A DNA stretch of 64,000 bases, from assembly GCF_019112545.1 (NCBI RefSeq), contig NW_025064896.1, forward strand, positions 289,053 through 353,052, given 5' to 3'. The notes under the pieces are model-generated. The model ran no database searches. It had not been told where the DNA came from and saw only the letters and a list, made by a program, of their open reading frames with translations. Shown here one piece after another: positions 25,346 to 36,463 of this stretch. The position numbers were made by a program, and so were the translations under genes. The DNA is from Guyanagaster necrorhizus (lineage: Eukaryota > Basidiomycota > Agaricomycetes > Agaricales > Physalacriaceae). Within the stretch, counting starts at the first letter, position 1. The number at the start of each line of letters is the position of its first letter.

Positions 25346-27739
25346 TTAACGAGGGTCGACGAAATCCAAAGTCGGATCCAAACCCCTCGCCAACTTCTCC
25401 ATGCCCCTCACCAGCCCGCTCTTCTTCTTCCCTTCAGTGTCAGCCCCCTCATCCTGGTGAACCCTGTCCTTCCTTCTCTCCTTCCCCTTCCCCTTCCTCA
25501 GCACGCTACTCGACCTCCCCACACCAGCTCCCCCAAACAACAGTGACGGCATACTCGGACGACGCGCTGGGCCCTGTTCATGAAGCTGCGGCTCGTCCGA
25601 CCTACTGTGTCGCAGCTCACGGCCATGCCCGTCAACTAGCTCATTCACATTCAGTGACCTGTACAGCGATTCGGAGGAAGGCGGAGACGACAGCGGAGGC
25701 GTCGCGGCAGGCGAGGAAAACGGCGGGACCGAAGTCACCACAGCCGAAGGCTCCATGGCCATCCTCTCAGACTGCTCCTGGTAGTAGTCACCTTCGTCCT
25801 CGTCCTCGGCCTCATACTCATCATCGTTCTCCAGCTCCTGTTCGCGCTCCTTCATAGCACTAGCTTGCCTTTGCAGATCGACCATCCACCCATCCCATTC
25901 GGCCAGCGATCCCGTATCGCTCTCTTCTTCCTCTTCTTCCTCCTCCTCTGTCGCATGTTCCAGGCCCCACATCAAATATCTCATGGCGCTGCCGATGTGT
26001 CCAACTCCGGCTTTACGTGCACGACGCACCAACTCCGTGCGCCATTCGGGGAACGCCAGTGCGCCGTAGTTATGTGGTACTGACGGAAGCAGCGAGGTCG
26101 GGTGAGTCGAAGTGGAGGTAGGCGGTGGGGTAGGCGGGATGGGAGTGTCAGGTGAGTCCAAGGATGGCAGCAGTGTGGAGACAAATGTCGATGCCTCGGC
26201 TATTGACAGAGTCTCATGCGGGAACAGACGGTGGAGCGTACGCAACAAGGACATATACCCGCTGTCTTCGAGCAGATCCAGGACGATCCATTCACCTATT
26301 TCAGAGGAATTTTCTCCTGATGGATCGATGGAAGGTAAATCGTCGTCATCTTCTGCCGAGCCACGGATTTTAATGGCTTTGTCGTGTCTATATCGATGGC
26401 GGGGTCCATAACGAAGGCCAAGAACGGCCTTGACATCATTGTCATCATCGTGATCATCACCCCCTTCGTCTGTTCCAGGATCGTGAGCAAACACGGGAGA
26501 AGACAGTGTAGAATCAGAGTCGTCTTCCCCATCTGGATTAGTCGAGTCTGAATCATGGCCGGTTTTGTGAGGTAGGTGAGATATTGTCGATGACCGTTTC
26601 CGGGTCCGTCGAAGGTCAATGGTCAACGCTGGTTGGAGGTTCTTGGCGGGAGATATTACGGTGAACGTCGTTGATGGCACAGCATCCTTCTCAGAAGAGA
26701 CCGTTTCGACTACTGTTGACGTTGTGACACTCGAACGTATCTTGAACTTTGCGCAAATAATTCGCATCTTCGGGGTGACCTTTATGGCGCTCTTCTTAAG
26801 ATGATCTGATCCGCGAATAGCTGTCAAATGGGACAGAAAAAGAGCGTTGTGTGGAATAGGATCCTTTGGCAAAGTTGAAAACAAAAGAAGAACAACATAA
26901 TGAGAGCAGACTTACGGAACGGTCTTTGCACAATTGCATCTGACCTTCTCTGACCACCACCCACCGGTCTTTCCACTCAAACTTGCTTTCCTTCCCCCCG
27001 TCGCCCATCACGTTCTTCTTCTTCCCGTTCGGATTCGTGTTCACTGTTTTCACCCATCCTTCCCAATAAGGCTTCGCATATTCCGTCGGTGCCGTTCTCT
27101 GGAGTTTCAGCACAACACCAACGCGATGGACCTCGAAAAGCTCCCCAGGCTGAATATCATACCAAGCAAACGCGAAATCATCCTCCAAAATCTGCCCAGT
27201 TGAAAAGCGTAGCAGAGTGAGACGAGACGGTTCATATGCTGAGCGGTGATGGGGATGTATAGGCTCCGAGGATGAAGTAGATTTCATCTTACGTCTGGTC
27301 TTCGACTTCGCTGGAGGCGACGGTTCGGTGAAAGGTAACACAGACATGCTTGGAAGCTGAGCAGGTGGTTTCTGAACGTCGTTACCCTCAGCGTCAGCCT
27401 CGTCATCCTCCTCGTACCCGCTCCCGACCCTTGTACTGAATTCGATAGGAGATATAGGTCGAAGATGCTTCGGCGGTGCAAATACAATGGGAGACGGAGA
27501 TCTGTGCCGTGGCTCTGGTACTTCAATGTCGACCTCCTCCTTTCCGTGGGATATACATTTTGATAGAATCCAGTGCTTTACCTGTTTCACTTTCCACGCA
27601 GGGTCGACGTGGGTGGTGAGCCATTGGTCGTATGGAACTACAAGAAACTGCATCATTTCTCTACCTGAGTAAGCGTAGGCAGGACGCGGCACTCACTGAA
27701 TCTGCAAGAGATGAGGAGCAACAAAGCAGATTCGTCCAT
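25346..27739 (-). CDS. PH-domain protein with acidic disordered tail
   Basis: This is an uncharacterised fungal protein of about 800 residues in three or more exons. The first exon (MDESALLLLISCRFS, start at 27,739) joins through a 31-nt intron to REMMQFLVVPYDQWLTTHVDP. A predicted ubiquitin-like or Ras-association-like fold may lie around RLTLLRFSTGQILEDDFAFAWYD and GELFEVHRVGVVLKLQ. A pleckstrin-homology domain follows: WEGWVKTV, WKDRWVVVREGQMQLCKD, then, after an intron near 26,890, NALFLSHLTAIRG and RIICAKFKIR. PH domains bind phosphoinositides, so recruitment to membranes is likely. The C-terminal half is low complexity with a run of nine Glu and a Ser/Pro-rich tail. The N-terminal fold assignment is a guess; the PH call is firmer. 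Confidence 0.72.
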
Positions 27740-27871
27740 TGCCGCCGTCGTCGTCGAGAGGAAATGATCATCACTCGCCGATTCGCAATGAGAATACATC
27801 ACGTGGTATAACGGGCGCGTCACGGTTTCAATCTCAAAGTCAATATTATATTATCTACACCCACCTAAAAG

Positions 27872-27961
27872 GGCGCTATGGTGTAGTGGCAGCACATGGG
27901 ATTCTGATGTGAAATGTTGCTGACTATTCCCATAACCCAGGTTCGAACCCTGGTAGTGCCT
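27872..27961 (+). tRNA. tRNA-Gln (CTG anticodon) with a 19-nt intron
   Basis: The cloverleaf can be drawn. The acceptor strands are GGCGCTA and TAGTGCC, with one G-T pair and a T discriminator. The D-arm and A box are TGGTGTAGTGGC, and the B box and T-arm are CCCAGGTTCGAACCCTGG. The anticodon stem is TGGGA (27,897-27,901) with TCCCA (27,928-27,932), and the anticodon is CTG at 27,904-27,906. The loop region is 26 nt instead of 7, which implies an intron of about 19 nt just after position 37, the standard place. It lies 133 bp from the PH-gene start, on the opposite strand, and is followed by a T run (about 27,965) that fits RNA polymerase III termination. Confidence 0.9.
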
Positions 27962-28300
27962 ACAATTTTTTTCGCGTTATCTACTGTCCCATTGCTAGCG
28001 TTGCGCACAAAACCTTCAAGGGGATCAGTTTACGCGTACCTCGTCTCCAGTCCCACACAAGTCTAGGATTACTTGAAGACACAACGGAAAGCATCAGCGT
28101 TCAAGTGATTTGGCCATAAGACGCCATTGCGGTGATGATCTAGCGATCTTGATCGGCCAGTCAAAATCCCACGAGGTTACCCAACTAACAGAAAATATTA
28201 CACTACAACTCGTTTGAATTCGGTTTGCCTTTCCGCATAGATTTCTATTACAATTACATATGTGAATCATGATACAATACTTATAATTAAACTCAAACAG

Positions 28301-29697
28301 TCACCATCGTTTAATTGCCTCCTTCAGGCTTTTAGCCACATTTTCATTCCATCCATACGTCAACGCATTAGCGAATCCCACAAACTGTGTCGTCGCCTGC
28401 ATAAGTTGCAGTACCCTCGACGTATGCCCCGATGCCTCTACTAGCCTATTACACAACCCCGGTATCCACAGCACGATATACGCTATAGGATACGCGTTCA
28501 GCAGGAGCACCCTTGCCACCTGCCTCTGCCTCTTCTCATCCATCGCCGGTATCGGCGATTGGCGCACAGAAGCACTGGACTTTCCCGGTGGGTAGTAGTG
28601 TGGCGTCGGGGGCGGTGCTTCTTCGTCCGAGACATCTGGTCCATCTACAGGTCGAAATTTCTCCGCGCTACTATCCCCGTCAACCTTATTGAACTGGGTC
28701 TGAGACACATGTATCTTGAGCTCTGGATCTCGCGGAGGTTCCGCGGAGACGGAAGATAAGTGCGACGGAATCGAAGCTTCCGTTGAGACCTGAATCTGGT
28801 TAGCGATCAGGAAGTTCATTGTTCGGAAACTCTTTCTGAGGTGGATGTATAGATATACATAGAGCCCTAGAAGAGAACCACTGAGAACACGCGGGTTCAA
28901 AACAAACGAAGAGGCCCACCGATTTCAGAGAATATGAAAAGAAATCGCCATGCATGGGTCAATACGTAGCGTAGATACGCTGGTTCAGTACGTATCCAGC
29001 TGGAGACATCAATCGTGAGCCAAAGGAATGCGACTCGACAGTCAGGAGAGGGCTCACCACCAATTGCCAGAGACCGCACTATAATAACCCTTTCCCAGGG
29101 CGACAAAACCTTGACTGCGGATTAGGATGCGCCGGAAAAAAGGAAAAGCCACCACCCACTTGTGATTATCGGCAGCACCCAGGTACTAGCGCAAACAACG
29201 GCGACCTTCCATCTTGTGCGTTTGCTCAACCATCCGTCTCTCGTTTCCGTCACGATGACTACAGTCACTATTGCGATTGCAAATATGGACGTGTCTGTAG
29301 CCTAAAGCTTGTACGATGGGCGAGGTATCGATGGCAGGGGCGGAATAGCGCTAACCTGAACAGACAGTTGTCCGATTAAACCGTTGGCAACGCATGCCGC
29401 GCTGTACTGTAGTGGGCCTTGGGCTAGCACAAAAGCACCTGAAATCCCGTTGTTGATGCCGTTCATAAAATCTAGAAGAATCGAAATAGTAGGGTTCGTG
29501 CAAAGAAACACTAGGAAAAAGAGGAGATTCTGAATCTTACCTGCGACAGCGAGATTGAGGATGAGAAGATGCCGATAATGTCTCTTTACGGGAAGGAAGA
29601 CGTAGCAGAGGATGATAAACCCAGATCCAAGAGCGGACAGAGTACTTCCAATGAAGTCTGCCGCAGCCAATGCGAGGGCGAAGTGACTGAGAGCCAT
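28301..29697 (-). CDS. Seven-transmembrane G-protein-coupled receptor-like protein
   Basis: This looks like a fungal receptor of the Git3/Gpr1 (nutrient, cAMP-pathway) type. The start at 29,697 gives MALSHFALALAAADFIGSTL, then GFIILCYVFLPVKRHYRHLL, which reads as TM1, loop and TM2 with the charged HYRHLL cytoplasmic turn seen in Git3 proteins. Later exons give GAFVLAQGPLQYSAACVANG, FAIAIVTVVIVTETRDGWL (about 29,270) and WLTIDVSSWI (about 29,000). The last exon starts with YVYLYIHLRKSFRTMNFLI. It carries a long polar third loop (28,560-28,800) and a final helix pair (ARVLLLNAYPIAYIVLWIPG and ATTQFVGFANALTYGWN). It stops at 28,301. The size and the enlarged third intracellular loop fit G-protein coupling. 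The ligand is unknown, and exon limits around 29,100-29,270 are approximate. Confidence 0.75.
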
Positions 29698-31904
29698 CGT
29701 CGCATGGGGGATAAAGCGACATCTGCAAGATCCTCTTTTTGTACCAGATGAACGGAAATGATAATCGGGTATTCCGAACCCACGTTCTCGTTCTGTCAAC
29801 AGCCCTGCAATATAGCACTTTTCCATCGATCACCGGATGATACGTCATCCGAGCGAGACCAAGTTTACTCGAGCCAATAATATCTTGGTTAGGAGCACGC
29901 AGCTAAGAGCAAGGCACTGAAAACTGACTGGTAACCGTCGTTCAGGAACCTTGACGTCCGTTCAGCTGCAGGCCAAGACTATGAGGGGAACTATATACCT
30001 TGCCTGTTCGTGAATCATGAGCGAAAAGAACAGCGGAATTCACAAGCACCCACATCAGCAAAAATGGAAGAGTTTCTAGAGAAAGAACCCAGTGAAGCTC
30101 GAGATTATGATGGCCCGAGCTCTCATCGTGGCCGAAGCGTCCCGCGGCCCTCCGATTTGATCTGCACCCCAATCACAAGAAGCAAGGACCGTTGACATGT
30201 CTGCTTGACATTTTCCACTGCCCGAAGGATATTAGTGGCGCAGGACGCTTCGCGAAACGATATCCCTTTGAAACGCTGTGAAAACCCAAGTCAAAAGTCC
30301 ACACGCCTCAGGCTCGCGTTTGCGTCGATAATTGCGTTCGAAGGATATGTGCCACACCGTGTATAAATGCATTAGCGAAAGTTCGGAAGAGTGCACAGAA
30401 AGAAAGTTTCTCTCGTGAGTGGCTCGATACCAGGGACATCGACGTCTACCAATAATTTTATACTTTGCAATTAAGCAACCGTCGTGTCTTTGATTTCCGT
30501 CCTGGCGCCAGGGATGAAGGGGAAAGGAGCTCTGGTTGTTAGGCACGAAGTCATGGTTTGCTTTCTTCAAAATAATGTGTCGTCCGCGGAGTGACTGCCG
30601 TCAGGGCAACATCGCATTTCTGCGATTCTGGTCTCGGCAAGGGTCGTGTAATTCATCCACGCTAAGTCCCCCGGCTTGAGGCCATCTCGATTCTGCGGCG
30701 AAAATGGACAAGCACAGAAATCAGCACCTTTGACTGATAAGAGAACAGGTAGATGCAGGAGAGGATAGCAATGATTCCCAAGCTGTACTTCAGTGTCTGC
30801 ACCCTGAGAACCAGCACCTTAAGACACATTACGGATGTATTCAAATTATCCAAATCACAGTTCCTTCTGTGTGGAAATCTTGTGTCAAGACTCCTCGCCC
30901 AGAGCATTTCAACCAAAAAGCGCCACTGAAGTGTGCATAAGCGAGTGACTCTTCGATCTAGTAGCAAGTAATTCGGCGAAGCTTGCCAGATGGTTTCCAG
31001 ACATTATGACAGGCAGCAGACTTGCTTTGGAAGATTGTGCAGGAAAAGTATAAAGATGCAAGTCTGGTGGACAGTAGACGTCTTTTGAAAGAAAGTGGCA
31101 ATGCCCAAATTGGAATTGGCGATAAATGTCTCACAGCACAGGCACGTCCAAATGCTGGTCCCGAACTGCGCGTTATCAGTACGAGCGCCGATACATGCCA
31201 TTTATACCTTATCGACGATAAGTAGAGACAATTCACCAGCATATCCGCCTTGCCTTCGAGGTATTTACTTGCTAGATGATCAAATTTGGCACCTCTCGAA
31301 AAGAACGATGGGTCTAACCAGACATCCTTGTTGTTGTCGGAACAGTTTTAGAAATGAGGACAGCCCCACCGGATGTGTGTTGCAATCAACGTGGTTACGA
31401 GGATTTGGGTGGCAAGTGATAGAGACCATGTGGCTTGCAGCCAGTTGAGAACATCGTCCACCATATGAACGTCTAATAGACTGAGATGAGATATGCGGTA
31501 AACGGAAATATAACGGCAGACTGGATACTCATCCGAAAGATACTGCGTGAGTAGTAGCTGCGTCGCCTCTACTTCCTCGTGGAGATCCAAAGTTATACCA
31601 ACTATCGGTGCCCCATCTACAACGTTCGAAATACTGTGCACAATCTACGGCGAATGCCGTCTCGCCCAAATGACGATAAACTTGTGGGTGTCACCGTTGC
31701 AAGTTTCGGTCTATTCTAGTCTAACAGCGCCATGAGATGTCATTGGAATATAGTCCACCGATATTCTGAGAAATTGAAGATTACGTTTTGGCGCCTTGCT
31801 TATTGCGATGTTAGTAGCACTTAGGACACTATGGACAAATGCAGGTCCTATCTCAGCCTCTTGTGAACATATAGACTTTGCATTTCTGCCGACGGCAGTC
31901 GGCA
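29698..31904. other. 2.2 kb region with traces of a decayed membrane-protein gene
   Basis: This contains the GPCR promoter and then a stretch on the - strand with hydrophobic pieces out of frame with each other, described in the next entry. I could not assemble a continuous gene. Confidence 0.35.
30662..31641 (-). pseudogene. Possible relic of a multi-pass membrane protein
   Basis: On the - strand, 31,348-31,641 holds LNWLQATWSLSLATQILVTT followed by LIATHIRW. This resembles a helix common in the large agaricomycete families of seven-helix proteins of unknown function. Further along, 30,662-30,967 holds another hydrophobic segment (YSLGIIAILSCIYLFSY). The pieces between are in different frames with stops, so the gene seems dead or heavily mis-spliced in my reading. 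The family is only guessed from the helix pattern, and the fragments could also be chance. Confidence 0.25.
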
Positions 31905-32665
31905 CTAATACATCCACGGAATAAGTCTGTATGGAACCCTCCGTGCCCAATCCTCCCACTCCTTTCCAAAAGCCTCCTTGAGCATCTTATCCTCCTTGTT
32001 CATTCTCGGAATCAAGGCTATGCGGACTAACACCATCGTGAAAGCCCAAGCAGACAGCCATCCGACGGCAGTGGTGCCGATCCAGCTGGATAACCACGAC
32101 CCTTTACTCAAATGGGAGCCCACGGCGCCTACCCCGCATAGCACCGCGCCAACGTAGCTCGGGTGACGCACGACGGAGTACGGCCCGTGGGTGATGAGTT
32201 TGTGGTCCTTCCGGATGCTCAGTTCGAACGTGAAGAACGAGGACATTATGCGGTAGCAGTACACGCGCAGAGATGACCCGAGGATCGCACATGACCAGAA
32301 GAAGAGGTAGGGCTTCGTAAGCTGGATGTGGTCTGGGGGTGGGAGGGGGATGTATCCAGTAGGTAAAAGGCCGTTGGTGGAGAGAACAGCGAGCGTTTCG
32401 GCTGTGCAGAGAAAGTAAAATGTTGCCTGAAGGGAGATGGTTATTAAATTTTTGTGAGAAAGAGAACGGTGGAGACTAGTACACGCGCCAGATTGTGACC
32501 GACCTTGGTGAAGGTCGCAAGGGCAGGTGCTGCGCGTTCGATGTCGAGGCCTTTGAAGGGGATTTGCTCTTCTGCAGGCGCCAGGTGAGGCGGTGTCATT
32601 GATTTGTGGACACCATAAGTCGCTGATAATAGAAAGGGAAGCCTTAGAAGGCTACTAGTGCTCAT
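31905..32665 (-). CDS. Isoprenylcysteine carboxyl methyltransferase (Ste14-like)
   Basis: This is a small membrane enzyme of the ICMT/Ste14 (PEMT-like) superfamily, which methylates the C-terminal prenylcysteine of CaaX proteins such as Ras and mating pheromones in the endoplasmic reticulum. Exon 1 (start at 32,665) has a hydrophobic N-terminus (LLRLPFLLSATYGVHKS). An intron joins FTK to ATFYFLCTAETLAVLS. The cofactor-binding signature is clear: HKLITHGPYSVVRHPSYVGA, followed by RMNKEDKMLKEAFGKEWEDW and VPYRLIPWMY at the C-terminus. There are about four transmembrane helices, and the length of about 230 residues is normal. Agaricomycetes often carry several such copies; this could be a paralogue rather than the housekeeping enzyme. 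Confidence 0.85.
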
Positions 32666-33433
32666 CGTGGGACCTGGGTAACACGAATGTACTCAATCCT
32701 ATGCATAAGAGATTGTCAATTGGTGGAATTTATGTGCATGAGAAGGGCATTTACCTGCTAAGTATCCGAGTCGTACGACTTGAAACTTGACGAAACTCAC
32801 GCTCAAGGATGTACCAAGTGTACAGTGTATATTCGCCCAATGCCGCTGTCTCTCGCTTGTGAGCATGGATGCGAGACGAAAATTCAAAGATCAACTACCG
32901 AGGAGGTAATTCCGAATCAACTTAAAACTGAGAACTGGAGATGACGAGATAGACAAAGATGTCAAAAGTTATGCGTCATCACCCGTGGGACGTCACCCGC
33001 GGGCCGCGGGACCAAAAGGTCTCGATCAAAACACAGCCGTACTTTTCCTATTTCTCGATTTGACCTTTTTTTTTTCCCCAAGAATTCCAGTCAATGACGT
33101 GCGTATGTTCCATGGACTGTACCAGAAGTGCCTCTGTGCCGTCCCTCTCTGCACTGACGATGTAGGCGCTTATTAGCTCGATTATATCGCTTGAATCCAA
33201 CGATTTGGTTGGCGGCTATCTGGATCTCGAGTCATTACCGGACGCCATAGTTTGATAATTCAGCGCACGCTATATAGGCACCAGGCGGCGGCACAGTGAT
33301 GAAATAACTAATTTTACTCCCTTCCGTAAGTCGTCAATATCTTTCCGTTTCACAGCTACACAACGGCTTAGCGAGTATATAAGAGAAACAAGGCACCTCT
33401 TTCTATTCCAAAGCTAACCCCATACTCCCCCGC
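32666..33433. promoter_or_regulatory. Divergent promoter region, ICMT-like / RTA1
   Basis: A 768-bp spacer between two start codons facing away from each other. A TATA-like tatataag lies at about 33,377, some 57 bp before the RTA1 start. A T run occurs near 33,066. Nothing else is recognised. Confidence 0.4.
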
Positions 33434-34776
33434 ATGATGCTAGACGAAGGCAAGCCCCCCTATTGATTCATCCAACGTCCCTTGTCCTGACTCACCAATC
33501 TTCTAGCACTAGATTTTGGCAAACGTGCCTCGGATGCAAACAGTTTCTACGGGTATGTCCCCGACAGAGGGATCTCAATCCTTTTCTTGGTCCTCTTTTC
33601 TGTATCAACCTGTACGTGTCCTCATCTCGTGGTCGAACACGCGCCTGTCTCACCCTCCGTAGTACTCCACACGGGCCAGGCGATCTTCTCTCGCGCATGG
33701 TGGTTGCTGGCCACCGCGTTCCTGTGCGGCCTCCTCGAGATTCTCGGATGGAGCGCACGCCTATGGTCCAGTTCCAACCCTGACCTCGCGGGTCCTTACG
33801 AGATGCAGTATGTTCCACTGCTCATCCTGACTTCGGACTGATAGTATGAGGATAGATTGACGTGTACCATCTTGGCACCGACACCGCTCCTGGCCGCCAA
33901 CTTTGTCATCCTCGAGAAGCTGATCGAGCGTCTTGGAGCCGGGTACAGTCGCCTGAGCCCCAGAGCGTGTGAGTTATTTCAAGTGCCACGAAATGGGCCC
34001 GGCCCCTCTTTTCGCCTCGTTCATTCTCCGGGCTTTAGATCTTATTTTCTTTTGTTCTTGCGATATAATATCTCTCGTGATACAAGCCGTTGGTGGAGGA
34101 ATGGCAGCAACGGCTGTATCCCAGAACACAAGCCCCAACAAGGTCTATCGGAATCTATCTTTCCTTCTTGGGCATTGCCATCTAAACTCTTCGTGGTCCC
34201 GCAGGGAGGACATATCATGCTAGGCGGTATCGCCTTCCAAATGGGTACGGCCCATCGATTTGTCAATTTCCAAGACCCTCTCTCTGACATGAAGCAGCTG
34301 TCATCACGGTATACGCCATCTTGGGCAGCGAGTTCCTCATAAGATACTTGGCTGATAAGCCTATTCGCGGGCGCGACATCACCAAAGGTCATTTGAACAT
34401 GAAATTGAGATTCCTCACCGTAGCTCTGGCCTTCAGCACGGTTTGTCTGTTTATTCGGTAATGTTCTTCTTTGTCCTTGGAAACATGGCAGCTGAATTGA
34501 CTGTCGTGCAGAGCTGTATATCGTACCATCGAGCTCTCCGATGGGTGGTCGGGAAGAATCATTACCACCGAAGTCTATTTCAGTAAGGCTTTGTTTTGTG
34601 TCTTATCTTTGGGTCGCCGTCTCACCGAATATCTAGATGTTCTCGACGGGGCGATGATTGTCCTGGCCATTTATACCTTCAACATATTCCATCCGACACT
34701 GCTACTCAAGGACAAGGCCAAAGCACTAGAAGAGAAGCAAGAGAGAGACGTCGACGGGGACACTGTAGTTGCATAG
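33434..34776 (+). CDS. RTA1-family seven-helix membrane protein
   Basis: This belongs to the fungal RTA1/RTM1 family (lipid-translocating exporter-like), linked to sphingoid-base and toxicant resistance. Motifs in order: ANSFYGYVPDRGISILFLVL (33,530-33,590), LLHTGQAIFSRAWWLLATAF (33,665-33,720), LEILGWSARLWSSSNPDLAG, LAPTPLLAANFVILEKLI, GYSRLSPRA, CDIISLVIQAVGGGMAA (34,057-34,110), the GGHIMLGGIAFQ segment, YRTIELSDGWSGRIITTEVYF and VLDGAMIVLAIYTFNIFHPT. The ends fit well: the intron with donor gtacgt near 33,613 and acceptor before 33,663 restores LFSVSTLLHTG. The tiny first exon MMLDEA is joined by what reads as a GC-AG intron (33,450-33,506). The stop is at 34,776. Transport activity is inferred from the family. 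Confidence 0.85.
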
Positions 34777-34879
34777 GCAACCGTTTTGATTAAAGCTTCT
34801 TGCATTTACACTGTTATCTTTCCGTTTTACATACACGCTCCTTATTTACAAGATAAATTTAAAGTATGAGGATGAAGAG

Positions 34880-36463
34880 CTACTGAGGGCACGAGTGTGA
34901 GCACAAAAAAGACGAGAAGCCACTCTCGGTGTCCCAATATGCTCTGTACGAGCCGCCGAATGGTTGAACGAATATTTCAAGGGCGAGATAAGGATCCTGG
35001 TTAGGTATAGTGTTGACAGCCTCAATCACCTGCCCAAGCATAATACTGGCTTTCCAGCGCTTCTCGGGAAATGACAGTGGGGCATGCAGGGAGAAAGACG
35101 GAGCCAAATAAAGAGAGGAGAGATTATGTAACGATTTGATGGAGTGTAAGAGATCCGACTGGTAAAAAAAGAAATTAGCGAATAATGTTCTACGCAGGTA
35201 GAAGAGGAAGATTGACTGACCACTATGCTAGGTTCAGTGAGATCGCTAATATCCGAGAGGCGCACAGACATGGAGAGAGAGACCAAACGACGACACTGCA
35301 AGACGGGTAACATGGTTGAGTCCTGAAGCGACCACGTCCCTTCAAAGGTTGGCAGAATGCTGAGGGAATCTAAAGTCGCAGAATGATGAGGTAGAACTTG
35401 AGAATAGAACTTGATTCCAAGCTCGTCGTACACTGCATTGTCTCCAGGCACCTTCAATCTGATTGCTTCCACGTCGGTGTAGGAAAGCAGATAATCCAAA
35501 AGCGCCGCATCAACATCGTCGATATTGAGGGAACGGAGATGAACGTTGTTTGCTTGTATGCCAAACCAGAATCCGGGGGGAAGGTTTCCGGTACTTGACA
35601 GAACGAGGGATGTAAGCGACTGGAAATGAGGATGGAGGATGCTAAGCGGCGGGACAGATAAATTGTGGATGACCAGAGATTCCAATCTCAACGGGCGATG
35701 GAGGTTTTGAAATAAGCTGCCTAGAGAACCCATGGGACCATTCGTTCCGTCTGCCAGAGAAAGGAAAGATAAATTTGGGCTATTCTCCAAGATACTGGGC
35801 AGGCTATCTCGGATGAAGTCATCCCATGGCGGTCGACATAATGAAATATCCATGAAGGTGAGATTCTTCAGTTGAAAGCGAGGGACAGGAGTGAGCATCC
35901 TGCTCGTCATGTATATGGTGAACTTTTGTAGAGAAGGTAGTCGAGAGATGCTTAATATCAAAGCCTCAACGATGGTATTGTCGATATCTTTCACACTGGT
36001 CCAACTGCAAGATAATTGCTCAGCGCCTGAAGGAAGTTAAATGTAACTCACTAGACAGTTGTAACGTTTTCGAGTGACACAATCGCCTTGGACAATCCTC
36101 TTATGATATCCTTCGTCGAATTCCGCCACGCATTATGGTCTGCGAAGGGAAATACTAGAGGCGAAGGATGGGTCAGGCGCAGCACCTTGACGTATCTCCA
36201 CATATCTGTACTCCGCATTGCTAGTTCATTTAGCATATTCCAATCCAACATCTTGGCATCGTTGGAGAAATTTATGCGAAAAGTGGCAAAAACAAACTCG
36301 GTAGTGACGTCATGAAGCGGTTTGCAGACGAGACGAAGATTCTTCTGAGTATCATGGCTGAGCTACAGGCAAAGTTAGGACGGAAAATTTCAGTGAGAAA
36401 ACCGAGGGGACTCACCAGGGCCGAAATCTGTAGGAGAAGCTCTGCTGGCAATTGCAGGAGCAT
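34880..36463 (-). CDS. F-box-like / leucine-rich-repeat protein
   Basis: This is one of the many agaricomycete proteins with an F-box-like N-terminus and weak leucine-rich repeats. The start at 36,463 gives MLLQLPAELLLQISAL, then a 50-nt intron (gtgagt...gtag), then LSHDTQKNLRLVCKPLHDVT, the F-box helices. Later exons give MRSTDMWRYVKVLRLTHPSP and long repeats with Leu spacing, such as LPSLQKFTIYMTSR, FQLKNLTFMDISLCRPPW and PLRLESLVIHNLSVPP. The C-terminal exon after about 35,160 ends at 34,880. F-box proteins usually recruit substrates to SCF ubiquitin ligases; the partner is unknown. Its stop lies 103 bp from the RTA1 stop, so the two genes converge. Confidence 0.72.

Noticed and set aside
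25306..25857. 183-codon Ser/Pro-rich frame on the + strand
   Set aside because: It is the mirror of the acidic/Ser-rich tail of the PH-domain gene, a known source of spurious frames.
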